In this document: positions 11,452 through 22,600 of the stretch, piece after piece
Position numbering within the stretch: the first letter of the stretch is position 1
How the letters are laid out: every line of letters begins with the position of its first letter
Origin: Mikania micrantha
Taxonomy: Eukaryota; Streptophyta; Magnoliopsida; Asterales; Asteraceae
Reading direction: 5' to 3'
NCBI GenBank assembly: GCA_009363875.1
Contig: CM018698.1
Location: forward strand, 60,111,067-60,175,066
Length of the DNA: 64,000 nt
Notes under the pieces: generated by a model
Told to the model about the DNA's origin: nothing
The model's database searches: none
Seen by the model: only the letters and a program-made list of their open reading frames with translations
Made by a program: the position numbers and the translations under genes

Positions 11452-14175
11452 CTAAGCCCGGGAGAGGAGCTGTAGCTTGTCCCGTATAGAAGTAAAGCGT
11501 GCAAAAGGTAAGGGCTTTGTGAAGACATTAGCAATTTGATCATGAGTTGAGATAAATTGAACCAAAAGTTTCCCTTGAGCAACCTTTTCCCTGACAAAGT
11601 GAAAATCAACTTCTATATGTTTTGTGCGAGCATGAAAGACGGGATTGGCGGAAAGATATGTGGCGCCAAGATTGTCGCACCACAGAACAGGCGTGGACTT
11701 CATAGAGACATTGAGTTCACACAGCAGAGCTTCAAGCCATGTAAGTTCTGCTACTGTGTTTGCTAAAGCCTTGTACTCAGATTCTGTAGAAGAGCGAGAG
11801 ACTGTCCTTTGTTTCCGAGCAGACCAAGAAACAAGATTGTTGCCAAGATAAATCGCAAAACCCCCAGTGGAGCGACGATCATCAGAAGAGCCAGCCCAGT
11901 CTGCATCGGTATAAGTATGCAAGGTGAAGGACAAAGAGCGTTGAAGAAGAAGCCCATGATCTGCAGTGCCTTGAAGATATCTGAGGATGCGTTTAACGGC
12001 TGACCAATGATTCTCTGTTGGAGAATGTAGAAATTGGCAGACTTTGTTGACAGCAAAGGCAATATCAGGGCGTGTGAGAGTGAGATATTGTAGAGAGCCT
12101 ACAATTTGTCTATAATGTACTGGGTTATCAAACAATGGACTATCCTCCCGAGATAAATGGACAGATGTGGAGCATGGAGACGACACTGGCTTGGATTTAG
12201 AAAGACCAGCCTTATGTAAAAGATCCAGGACATACTTCTTTTGGGATAACAGCAAGCTGGAGCCTTTGGAAAGAACTTCAATTCCAAGAAAATAAGAGAG
12301 AACACCCATATCTTGTAGAGCAAAAATTTGTTGAAGATGTTTGACAATATTATCAATGGCTGCCGGATTATTGCCTGTTAAAACAATGTCATCAACATAG
12401 ACAAGCATGTAGAGAGTGGTTCCATGAGCGGAATAGATAAATAGGGACGGATCAGTTTTAGATCCTGTGAAACCCAACGAGTACAAAACACCAGATAGGC
12501 GTTGAAACCAGGCTCTAGGGGCCTGTTTTAAGCCGTATAAAGATTTATGAAGTAAACAAACATGGTTGGGTTTAGCAGGATCAACAAAGCCTGGAGGTTG
12601 GCGAAGATACACCGTCTCTTGTAAGTCTCCATTTAAAAACGCATTCTGAACATCCATTTGACGAAGGGGCCAGCCATGAGTGACTGCCAAGGAAAGAACT
12701 ACCCGAATGGTAGTGGGTTTAACCACCGGACTGAACGTTTCATGATAATCAAGGCCAGCTTGCTGATTGAATCCCTTAGCTACCAGGCGAGCTTTGTAAC
12801 GTGTGATGATACCATGTTGATCTCTTTTGATTTTGTAAACCCATTTGCAATCAACAATATTAGCATTAGGGACAGGTGGAACCAAAGTCCAGGTGCCATT
12901 TGTGATAAGAGCCTTGTACTCGTCAGACATGGCTTGGCGCCATTTAGGACATGTGTTGGCAACGGTGAAGTTGGTTGGCTCAGAGAGATGGGAAGCAGTG
13001 GTTGATGTATAGGCAGAAGGGGTGTAGGGTTTAATTTGTGGAGGATTTTGGCGAAGATTTGTGGGACGAGTGCGGCTGGCAGGTGTGGGAAGAGTAGAGG
13101 ACTGTTTATGTCGTCTATGATAGGTTTGAAGGGGAGGTGCTGGTTGAGTGGAGGTGTTTGGAGATGGTTGAATTGGAGGGTCAGGAGTGGTTGTAGAAGG
13201 AGAGTCAGAGGAGATGGTGGTGGGAATGGGAGGAGGTGAGGAAACGGGTAAGGGTGTAGAAGTAGGATGTATGTCTGAAGAGAATGGTGGACTGGAAGAG
13301 AGAGGAAAGGATGAAACATATGGATCAGGTGAAGGAGAGATATTGACCGGATCTGGTGAGTTTGAAAAAGGAAAGAAGTGTTCATTGAAACGAACATGTC
13401 GAGCAATGTAAAGACGTTTGGTTTTGGAATCAAGGCAACGATAACCATGATGTGAAGTACTGTACCCAAGAAAAACACATGGAAAAGACCTAAACTCCAT
13501 TTTGTGAGAGTTATAGGACCGTAAATGAGGATAGCATTGACATCCAAAAACACGAAGAAAGGAAAAATCTGGTGTTCTTTTAAAGATGTGTTCAAATGGA
13601 GAGATTTTGGAGGAAACACGAGATGGCATACGATTGATTAGATAAACGGCTGTGTCAAAGGCAAAGTGCCAAAATTTCTTGGGAACATTGGACTGAGCAA
13701 GAAGCGTAAGACCAGTTTCAACAACTTGTCTATGGCGTCGCTCAACAAATCCATTTTGCTCACTGGTGTGAGGGCATGATAGCCTGTGGATAATACCAAG
13801 TGTGGAGAAATAAGAGGAGATAGGTCTAAATTAACCACCCCAATCGGTTTGGACAAATTTTAATTTGGTTTGAAATTGTCGTTCAACCATAATATGAAAT
13901 TGTTTAAAAGTGTGGCATACATCAGATTTGTGTTTTAAAGGATAAATCCACATGTAACGAGTGAAATGATCAACACAAAGTAGAAAATACGAATCACCAT
14001 TTGAAGATTTAACAGGGGATGGCCCCCAAACATCACAAAAAATTAAATCCAAAACAGAATTACTTTTAAATGTGGAAGGTAACAAGTGAAGTTTTGAGGA
14101 TTTTCCCATATGACAAGAATTACAAGAAATACTCAAACTTTTATTACTAACAGGAAGAGAAAATTGAAAAAGCAT
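11452..14175 (-). pseudogene. copia pol: integrase, reverse transcriptase, RNase H with one nonsense codon
   Basis: One frame runs from 14175 to the stop at 11452 and is interrupted only by TAA at 13831-13833, right after FVQTDWGG in the integrase core. Upstream of the stop are the GAG-pre-integrase/zinc end and LDLIFCDVWGPSPVKSSNGD. Downstream are NGFVERRHR, the RT palm (FLNGDLQETVYLRQPPGF, LYGLKQAPRAWF, YVDDIVLTG) and RNase H (TDADWAGSSDDRRSTGG, SRSSTESEYKAL, ARTKHIEVDFHFVRE). The last 725 codons (13629-11452) are fully open. The stop codon overlaps the start of the polypurine tract region. The protein resembles RE1-type copia polyproteins; the lineage call is tentative. The protease region (about 14640-14200) is in other frames, so additional indels separate it from this frame. 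Confidence 0.9.
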
Positions 14176-14641
14176 AGATTTTAAAAGATCTGGATGAGGA
14201 TGGCCAAGTCTTTGATGCCATGTATCAGTAGAAGCTCTAACAGCAGAAAAAACAACTTGAGCAGGTTTATGCAGTGATGGGAGACGAATTGACTAGAGAC
14301 CGTTGTCACTTGGGCCCGTGAGGAGTGTTGTGCGGGTAAGTTTGTCCTTCACAACAAAAAAATTAGAGTGAAATTCAAAGAAAAATTATTGTCAGAACAA
14401 AACTTTTGAACAGAAAGAAGATTTCTTTTAATACGTGGAATATGAAGAATATGAGAAACAGAGAAAGACTTGGTGGGGGAGTGAATTTTGGTTGAGCCAA
14501 TATGTAAAATAGGTAAACCCTCACCGTCGCCAACATGAAGAAAATCCGCTCCATAATAAGGTTCTGCTTGATCCAGGCTGTGAAGATCAGATGCAACGTG
14601 GCTGTTAGAGTGTCAGGTAACCAGGCTGTAGAATCATTGAC

Positions 14642-15690
14642 TCAATAAGCAGCATGATGAGCAGAGAGTTGGCGAGATCTCAAGGTGTTAGGATCACGGT
14701 TAGGACATTGAGAGGGTATATGCCCAATTCCACATCTGTTGCAAGTGCTGTAAACCATATTCTGATTGGAAGCCCAAGGAAATTGTCCTCGATTTGCTGT
14801 GTTATTGTTGTTGAAGTGTTGAGGGTTGCGTCCACGACCACGTTGTGAATAGCCACGACCACGACCACGAGATGCAAACATGGCCTGAGATGAGGAGGAT
14901 TGAGGTTGAACTTGAAGATCAATCTGAGCCATGAGTTGTTGAAGGGTTGTAAGTGTATCAGCAGGGATGGGAGAGGCAGGGACAGAGGAAGTAGGACGGC
15001 TGATGGTTGTAGTGAAAGCATGTGCCGAAGATGAATCTGGTTTCTTGATCATATAGTCATGATCAGAAATAAGGCCAAGCAACTCAGAGAAGGCAGTTGG
15101 AAGCTGACGAGCCACAATTGTAGACTTGAGGGTGTTGTATTCTTCACGAAGGCCAGTCAAGACCATCATAACCAAATCCTTTTCTTTTACTGGTTCACCA
15201 ATGTTAGCCAAGGCGTCAGCATATTCTTGGGTCGTGTGAGGTAGGCAGAAGCAGTTTCATTAGGCTGCATTTGAATGCGAAGGAGTTTCTGTTTCAACGT
15301 GTATTCTCTGGATGTTGTGTTAGGAGCAAATGCACGCTCCAAAGCCAGCCATAATTCTCTTGAGGTAGTTCCTTGTACATGTTGGAATGCACCTTCAGAA
15401 ATTGTAGACATGAGTAGCATGCGGATATGTGCATCATTAGACACCCAGGTATCATAATTTGGATTTGTTTGAATAAGAGATGGGTTGTTTTTATCTACTG
15501 AGGGAATAGTAATTGTGGAATCAGGACATGGAATGGAGCCATCAATGTAGCCGAAGAGTTTGTTGGTGATGAGGAAGGGTTGAATCATGGTTTTCCAGTA
15601 ACCATAATTGGTGGATGAAAGAGTGAATCCAAACTTGTGGGAATTATGATTGGTCTTTTCGGCTGTGGTGAAGGAAGCAAGCATCGCCAT
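14642..15690 (-). pseudogene. copia gag with a one-base frameshift
   Basis: The reading frame starts at 15690 (MAMLASFTTAEKTNHNSHKF) and contains the copia UBN2-type Gag core (YGYWKTMIQPFLITNKLFGY, LWLALERAFAPNTTSREYTL). Near 15230 a single-base deletion shifts the frame; the continuation EPVKEKDLVMMVLTGLREEY lies in the frame ending at 14642. The nucleocapsid zinc knuckle CNRCGIGHIPSQC (C-x2-C-x4-H-x4-C) is intact at about 14735-14700, after an Arg/Gly-rich stretch. Confidence 0.88.
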
Positions 15691-15959
15691 TTGTGTCGTG
15701 AAGCAGAAAAAAAAAATTTCGAATTGTATGATGAAGCAGAATTAATCGAACAAAAAAAAAATCAGATAGAAGAAATCGTGATGATCGAAGGTCTTCTACT
15801 GATCGAGGAATCGTGATAGAAGAGTCGTGATAAAACAAAAAATCGTGATGATTGTGATCGAAGGTCTTCTGATGATCGAATGTCTTCTGATGATTGAAGT
15901 TGATCACGACGATGAATGTGATCGACGATTGAAGGTGAAATTTAGGGTTCCAGAGACTT

Positions 15960-15972
15960 GGCTCTGATACCA
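15960..15972 (-). other. Primer binding site of copia element 1
   Basis: TGGTATCAGAGCC on the minus strand is complementary to the 3' end of plant initiator tRNA-Met and directly abuts the 5' LTR. Confidence 0.9.
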
Positions 15973-16096
15973 ATATAAACTTGGTAATTGTATTGTATAT
16001 TAAGAGAGAATATTACAATCAATGTATAGAAAAGATAATTACACATTAATCCCTCCTAATATATAAATATATAAACTATGACTAAACTATCTAATA
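15973..16096 (-). repeat. 5' LTR of copia element 1
   Basis: 124 bp, paired with 11316-11439. Followed on the right by the gtgtg target duplication (16097-16101). Confidence 0.9.
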
Positions 16097-16454
16097 GTGT
16101 GTGTTAATGTTTTTCAATAACTGGTTTGGCTGGTTTTCAGCCAATCTCCTAACTAATTTTAGGAAACTACAAACCAAAACAAACCAGTCGGTTTTTACAC
16201 TAATTTTACGAGTGTTCGTGATGGATTCACACTTCATAAATATAAATATAATATATCAAAAGGAGAATATAAGGGTTCTACAACCTAATTAAGTTAGTGT
16301 GGAGACTAAAACCACAAAAAAGTTGTATATAAGAGGCCTAAGAGTGGATTTAAGACTGTAAAATCATTATCACAAATTATTACTAATCATTCGTAAATTA
16401 TTACTAATCGCTATCACCAAACAATGAATCTAAATTTTTTTTGATAAGTATATT

Positions 16455-17015
16455 TAATCAACCAACTCAATCTTAAGAATGCTTTTCTTAATGAAGATCT
16501 AATTAAGACTGTCTACATGTTTCAGTCGCTTGGTTTCACGGATAACATATTAACATGTATCTTAGTCATGTTTGCTTACTTAAAAAATCACTTTGTAGTT
16601 TGAAGCATCTTTCATGAATAATAGGTATCCTGGTCATCAGTGACGGAGCTTGAATATTTCGAAAGGGGGCGGAAATTTGCGGGACTCACAATACATGTTA
16701 ATTTTTTGAAGCGAGGAGGGCGAAACCAATATTTAAAACAAAAAATAACCTTTCGGCCAAAAAATAAACACTACAGACGAAAAAAAGGCAAGCGACCCTT
16801 TATATCCTTTGCCAATGCTGGTCGTGTTTGCTTCGTTAAAAAATCACTTTATGGTTTGAAACACACATCACATGCTTGATATAATCTCTTTGCAACTTAT
16901 ATAACCAAGCATGGATTCTAAAGCACCATCTGTGATTTGTTTTTATTCGTTTACAAACGAGGAAATCAAGTGGCTTATCTTTTGCACTACATGGACGGCA
17001 TCATCATAACATCTG
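16455..17015 (+). pseudogene. Decayed copia reverse transcriptase fragment
   Basis: Translation gives RT signatures with many lesions: LKNAFLNEDLIKTVYMFQSLGF near 16470-16540, VCFVKKSLYGLKHTSHA at 16826-16879, and YLLHYMDGIIITSDD near 16975-17020 (family YVDD changed to YMDG). A partial second version of the KKSL motif occurs at about 16575-16610. An insertion between them begins cagtgacggagcttgaat (16638), which resembles the terminus of a hAT-type MITE. No LTR of its own is visible. Confidence 0.65.
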
Positions 17016-17890
17016 ATGATGTAGGGTATGGCTTGCGTTGCCAATCTTAGCAAGGCATGCATTTCCAATTACTATCGTATCAGCCGTATCACTCTATATG
17101 ATAACAATTCATTTATGGCCTTGCCAACTTTAGCAAGGTCCATGAAACTTAGCCCAAGAAGCTTGGTCGAGCCCATGTGGAGTAAAACACATTTTCCACC
17201 TATAAATAAGAGGTTCAACTCCACAAGCTGGACACACCATTTGCTAGCAACTAAACCCATGTTAAGCATCTTGTCCCATTCTCCCTCCATGCAGAGAACT
17301 TGCTTCTTTCGATTCTCCTAACCCTTAGTCGTTCTTATCAGGGCATCGAGTTCCTTGCTTGTATTAGCTAGGATCCTAGTTTTCTTGCCGTTCTGGAACA
17401 ACATGCATGCATCTTCTGCCGTGATATGACATGAACTACACATCCATGCTTTCATCCTTGCCAAAGTTAGCAAGGCCTAATATGCTTGGTTGAGCCAGAG
17501 TTCTATCTCTCTCTCTCTTTCCATGCTATGCTCTTTCATATTAACATGAATTCCTTGACCAAGTCTTGACAAGATCCTGGTCCCTGGAACAATCAGAACA
17601 TTACTACCACAAACTCTTCCTTGCTAGTCTTAGCAACCATACCTTTTTCATCTTTCATCTTCTCTAATTACTTGTTATGCATTATTTACTTTATCATCTT
17701 GTATAGATTATTGACTTGAGCGTCGGAGTGTCCTTGGGGATAATCCCCTTGGATCCTCTAACGTAGATCTTCTATGTTGTTGCAGCTAGGATCTAGCTCG
17801 GGATAACAAGGCACGACTTAGCCTGACTCAAGCCCGACCCGGATTTGGTTGTAGTAACATCGTCTAACGATATTCTTCTATGTGAGATCA
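17016..17890 (+). repeat. Probable LTR of a gypsy-type element (solo or truncated)
   Basis: Starts TGATGTAGGGTATGG and contains a TATA box (ctataaataagagg, about 17200-17213), several copies of gccaa(c/g)ttAGCAAGG, and the R/U5-like ACTTGAGCGTCGGAGTGTCC (about 17714-17733) often seen in plant Tat/Athila-like LTRs. It ends GAGATCA, after which ttggcatgctatcatgggaa could be a decayed PBS. No internal coding region follows. The boundaries are estimates. Confidence 0.45.
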
Positions 17891-18119
17891 TTGGCATGCT
17901 ATCATGGGAATTTGTTATGTCTAGTCTTGACACTCTTACATATTTTTCTTGGGATTAATGTTATCATACATGGCGATGCTTTGTTTCTTTTTCAAGAAAC
18001 TTGTTACATTGACATTTTAGCTTGCACAAACATGAGTGACTGACAACTTGTCCATGCGGACATGACCTCTAAACTAAGCATTATGAGTGGAAATTTATTA
18101 CTAGGTGACATTTGATGTA

Positions 18120-18550
18120 TCTTTTTAGCCAAGGCTCTGCAGTCTTTGAGTTTACATTGGTCGGGTTGGGTAATGAGTCAGAATGGGTTCGGGTCAGGAT
18201 GGATGCGGGTTAGAATAGGTTTTAAACAAAATCAGTTGGGGTCTAAATGGATTGTTCTTAAAAAACATCAATTTAATTTAACTTTAGATGTGTTATAAGT
18301 AAACAAATAGTCCATTTGGATAATTTTTAGTGATTTTATCATCAAATATTTTATTAATCATTATTAAATGTTTGAATCTATTGCATTTACATACCTTTTT
18401 GGTTACCCGTGTTGACCCGTATTATGTTTACGTGCTACCCATCTCAACCCATTCAATATTATGATATTACCCATTTTAATTCATTATATTACAATTGTTT
18501 ACCCAAACCAACTCATTTCCTTTGACATGGGTAAAAATTGCCACCTCTAA
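18120..18550. repeat. MITE-like repeat ending in GCCACCTCTA
   Basis: Rich in gggttgggtaatg/ttacccgt motifs, with right end aaaattGCCACCTCTA. The same terminus is seen at 22272, 27174, 28284 and 36714, so this is a dispersed non-autonomous family. The left end is not clear. Confidence 0.45.
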
Positions 18551-19688
18551 GTTTACACAACCAGATCTTACATATGTTATGTAGCAAATATGCCTTCTCA
18601 TGCTTGTACCACATGGCCCCTACATGTAGTTCTTGAAACGAGTCCTGCATTTCTGCAGTGTACTTTTTCAGAAATTCAGTTCAACATCAACACATGAAAC
18701 ATGTGGAGCTTGATATCATTTTGTTCGCGAAATAGTTCACTTCGGTGCTACTCGTGCTTTACACATCCTAGTCGATTATCAATATGATGACATCTTTATC
18801 AAAGGGCTTCCACAACCCGTCTTTACTTGGTTTAGATCCAATCTACACCTTTGTCTATCTTCAACTCACAATGAGGTGTGTATTAACAATATATATGTTG
18901 TATTATTTTATAGTATTCAGTTTAAATTATACCCATATTAATTGCAGTAAGCCAACGGGTTTTGTCAAGATGAACCCAAATATTGTTTTTTCATGATTTT
19001 TAATATACATGTACAAAACTTTATTTTTTTTATGTGTATGTACAAATTTACATGTATTTAATATTTTACACTAGTATAAGTTTTAATTACATTAAACATG
19101 TCGACAAAGCGCTACACAAATTTATAATTGTTTTAAATCCTAAACGCATGAGAATTTGGACATACGAAAAAGGCCATTTGCACACATAATACGTGTCATA
19201 AAAAACAAAGTTAGTTGAGTTGTCACAATTAAAGTGAGTTAACAACGGAAGATTACCCTTATTTTGTATGTTGTTATTATTATTGTACTAAGTTTATAAT
19301 AGATTAGGTTGGATTTTGAATTATAGCTTTTCATGGTTTGTATAATCACGGTTGATCTCAATTGCTTTCACGTATGTACATTTAATCAATGACCTCCTAA
19401 ATTGGTATCTTATTATTACATGTGATTAATTTGAAAGAAATATTAAGCGTAAGAAAGCGTGTGTTTATAATTTAGGCCAAACGAGTTAGATTTTAGAGCC
19501 TGCAATGAATTTAATTATGAAGCCTTAGAAATGTGACATAAGGATGAATTAACAAAGATGATTATAATTACCTGCGAAAATAAATAAACTATGTTTATGA
19601 CAACACTTGGACTTTAACCAATTTATTTTAATCCTTATCATTTCTATGGGTTTTATGTATAGACTTAACTAATCAAAGTTGAATAGGA
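18551..19688. other. Intergenic stretch downstream of GWD1
   Basis: A/T-rich sequence containing the GWD1 3' UTR at its right end. I recognise no gene or well-bounded repeat. Confidence 0.5.
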
Positions 19689-22600
19689 TCACATTTGTGG
19701 TCTTGTTTGGACAACATAAATCTTCCCATCTCGTACCACACCTTCAATGTCTTGCGGAGATCCATATAACTTCTCAATAGCATCTCCTGCTCGTGCGATG
19801 CTTGAGAGAATCGATTCCCGGAATTTTCCATCAGTCATTAACGGGTCGGACGAGTAATCAAGTACAACCTTTTCTTCTTCGTCCATAGGTACGCTGCAAA
19901 TAAGGAAAACATTTATTAGTTATTACATAAATAAAATATTTTTCATTGTATGCTGTGTTTTCTATTTGTCTTTGGGTTAGTCGAAAATTACCGTTTCCAC
20001 ATCTAAGTCAGTTTATCGGTTACCCAAAATAAAAATGAATAAACCTCCAAGGAAGTGATGTAGTGGTTAAAGTGGAGGAGCAACAACCCGGTTGCTTGCG
20101 GCCGCACTTTACTTATTCCTCTCGGTTAGTCGGGTATTGGGGAGGACCCGGGGGTTTACCAAGTAAGTGGGTTTCCACGGTTATAAAAAAAAATTAAAAT
20201 GAATAAAATAGAAAATTGTTTACCCTTTTTCTAAAGTTTGTTGTCGAAAGCAGAATTTGTACCAAATTTGGTTACATTTTTATGTAATTACCTTCAATTT
20301 TATTCACAAGGTAAAATCAACACCGTACATAGTGATCGCACTTACTATATCTCATCATTAGCAAAGCTAATGTAGGGTCTGAGAAAGGTAAGATGTAGAC
20401 AGCCCTAACTCTACCCGTATGAATAGAGAGGCTGCTTCCAATGATACCCCCGGCTCATGATTTCTAATTAACCGACCAACCCCACGTTTTTAATGTTAGT
20501 TTCACAAAAGATAAGTAAAATAACGTTAAAATTAGTGTAATTTTACTTTTGGCCCTCAAGAGCCGACACATATATACATTATAATTATATGCGCACCTTA
20601 AACGGGGCCTCACAATGGTAAAATGTGGAACATAATAATGAAGTTAATCATAGTTTGAAATTTTTGATGGGAGGAATGAAACAATAGTTTACCTATCATA
20701 GAGTCCTGCTCCAGCATAGCCTTCTAGATCTTCACCATTGGAATCAGACCGGAAAATGATGGATCTTTTTATGAAAAGGCCAATGGGTTTGCTTGGGTAG
20801 CCCAAAACCTGAAGAATTCAACACGGTTACTACCTATTTATAATTGTGGTAGATTTATAATTAATCACATAATTAAGATAGCATGGGTTGAGCAACTTGT
20901 TTCCACAATTTTGCAACAAACTTTTATTGCAAATCAGGCCCATAATTTTGACTCATTTTACAGGTTAAAGTTATAACCAACTTGGCTAGTAGGTAAATTT
21001 TATCAATAAAAAATGGAAGGGGTTAAAAAGGATGAAAATCGTAAAGTGTATTTAAATGCTAAATCGCTATATTTTATAAAAATATTGATTTGATAGTGTA
21101 GTTTTTGTAACAATCATGTTCTTATTGCATTATGCATCAAAATTAGGAAAAATGAACGAAGAGTGTTGGCAGGTCAAGCAAACAGAATAAATTTTTATTA
21201 ATCCCTACCCCACTTTCATTATTTTGTCACCTCTATCATGTTGTCCATGAAACTATTATTATTTAAACTTGACTTGAATACATTAGTCCAATCGTTTTAA
21301 CAATAAACTTATTCCTAAAAATTGTGTATGCAGTAAGTATACTACGTGGGACCTGTTAAGACAACATACGTGGTATGTACGATCGTCGCCGTTCAAAAAA
21401 AAAAGTAAGTATACTACGTACCTTAGGAGAATCAAGTTTATTTTTCTTGGCAATGAAACTTAAAGCACGACCTGGATAAGCTCCGACCAAAGTCTCCCCA
21501 AGCCCCTTTACAACCTGTTAGCACAAAAGACATTTATAGACCCTCGCTATAAAACTGAATGTCATTATTCCATTTAAGGAAACATAATGTAACATTTGAT
21601 ATGACAAGTTGCATTTTTTTAAGTATTGGACTATTAGTTAAAATTTCAAAGCATACCCAAGAACAATAAACTAGGGGATGTTTTAGACTTAATAATACAA
21701 GTTGCATTTTTTTATGTGTTGGACTATTAGTTAAAATTTCAAAGCAATCCCCAAGAACAATAAACTAGGGGATGCTTTAGAGTTTACTAAATAATATTAA
21801 TATTTTTAATGACCTCAGCATATATCTCTGATGTATCTCCTGAAGATGGATTTGTAGTATGAATAACAAATGCATAGTCGGCATTTATTATTTCCTGAAC
21901 CAAGACAGCCATGCATAAGAGGTCATGATCTAGTTTCACTTTTCTTGTACTGAAGTATGCTCTCTCGTTCCATTTTGAAGCCCAAACCTGGATAATGACA
22001 ACCGAAGCCATTCATCATGTAAGTGAAGTGATAAAAAACCCTAAAACATCTAAACCTTAATGATAGAGAAAGGGTAGTTCAGTTATCATAATAAAGGACA
22101 GAAATTTTCTTTCAGTAAATGAAAGTAAAAGTATAAATGGGCACACCTTGTACTGTTTCTGGGTGATCAACTTATCATGATATACTATATTACCCAAAAA
22201 CAATGGGCAAGGTAAGACCTTTGTCCGTGTTGTTTGGCATTGGAAAAGTACTCATGACATCATAAACTCGTAGAGGTGGCAAAATGGGTGGGTTGAGTAA
22301 TGGGTCATTATAAGAAAATTTTTGTGTGGGGTCGTGGGTTGACCAGAAAGAATTTTTGCACAAAACCTGAATCCTTTTATAAGCAATTAGTGTATAAAAT
22401 ATGTTCGCAAAAGCTATATAGTATCAAATTAGTTGACTTTTTTTAATAGAATAAATTAGGAGGTTTTATGTATTTTAAAATATACGTTGAGTGACATTCA
22501 ATCATTAGAATAGTTTCCTATTTAGCTAATTTTCGTGATTGTTAGTCTGTTAGAATTGATCTCATGGTTCGGTATTGAGTTAGTAGAGTTAGTATATGTT

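Larger units (their letters stand above)
11316..16096 (-). mobile_element. Ty1/copia LTR retrotransposon, nearly complete
   Basis: Two 124-bp LTRs (11316-11439, 15973-16096) differ at three positions and are flanked by a gtgtg duplication (11311-11315, 16097-16101). On the minus strand the order is 5' LTR, initiator-Met PBS TGGTATCAGAGCC (15972-15960), gag, protease/integrase, reverse transcriptase, RNase H, polypurine tract TTGAGGGGGAC and 3' LTR, which is the copia order. Coding lesions are few (see the gag and pol entries), suggesting a fairly recent insertion. It lies just downstream of the PPR gene in opposite orientation. Confidence 0.95.

Noticed and set aside
12780..13619. 279-codon open frame on the minus strand
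   Set aside because: Out-of-frame shadow of the copia pol frame (Pro/Ser-rich linker).
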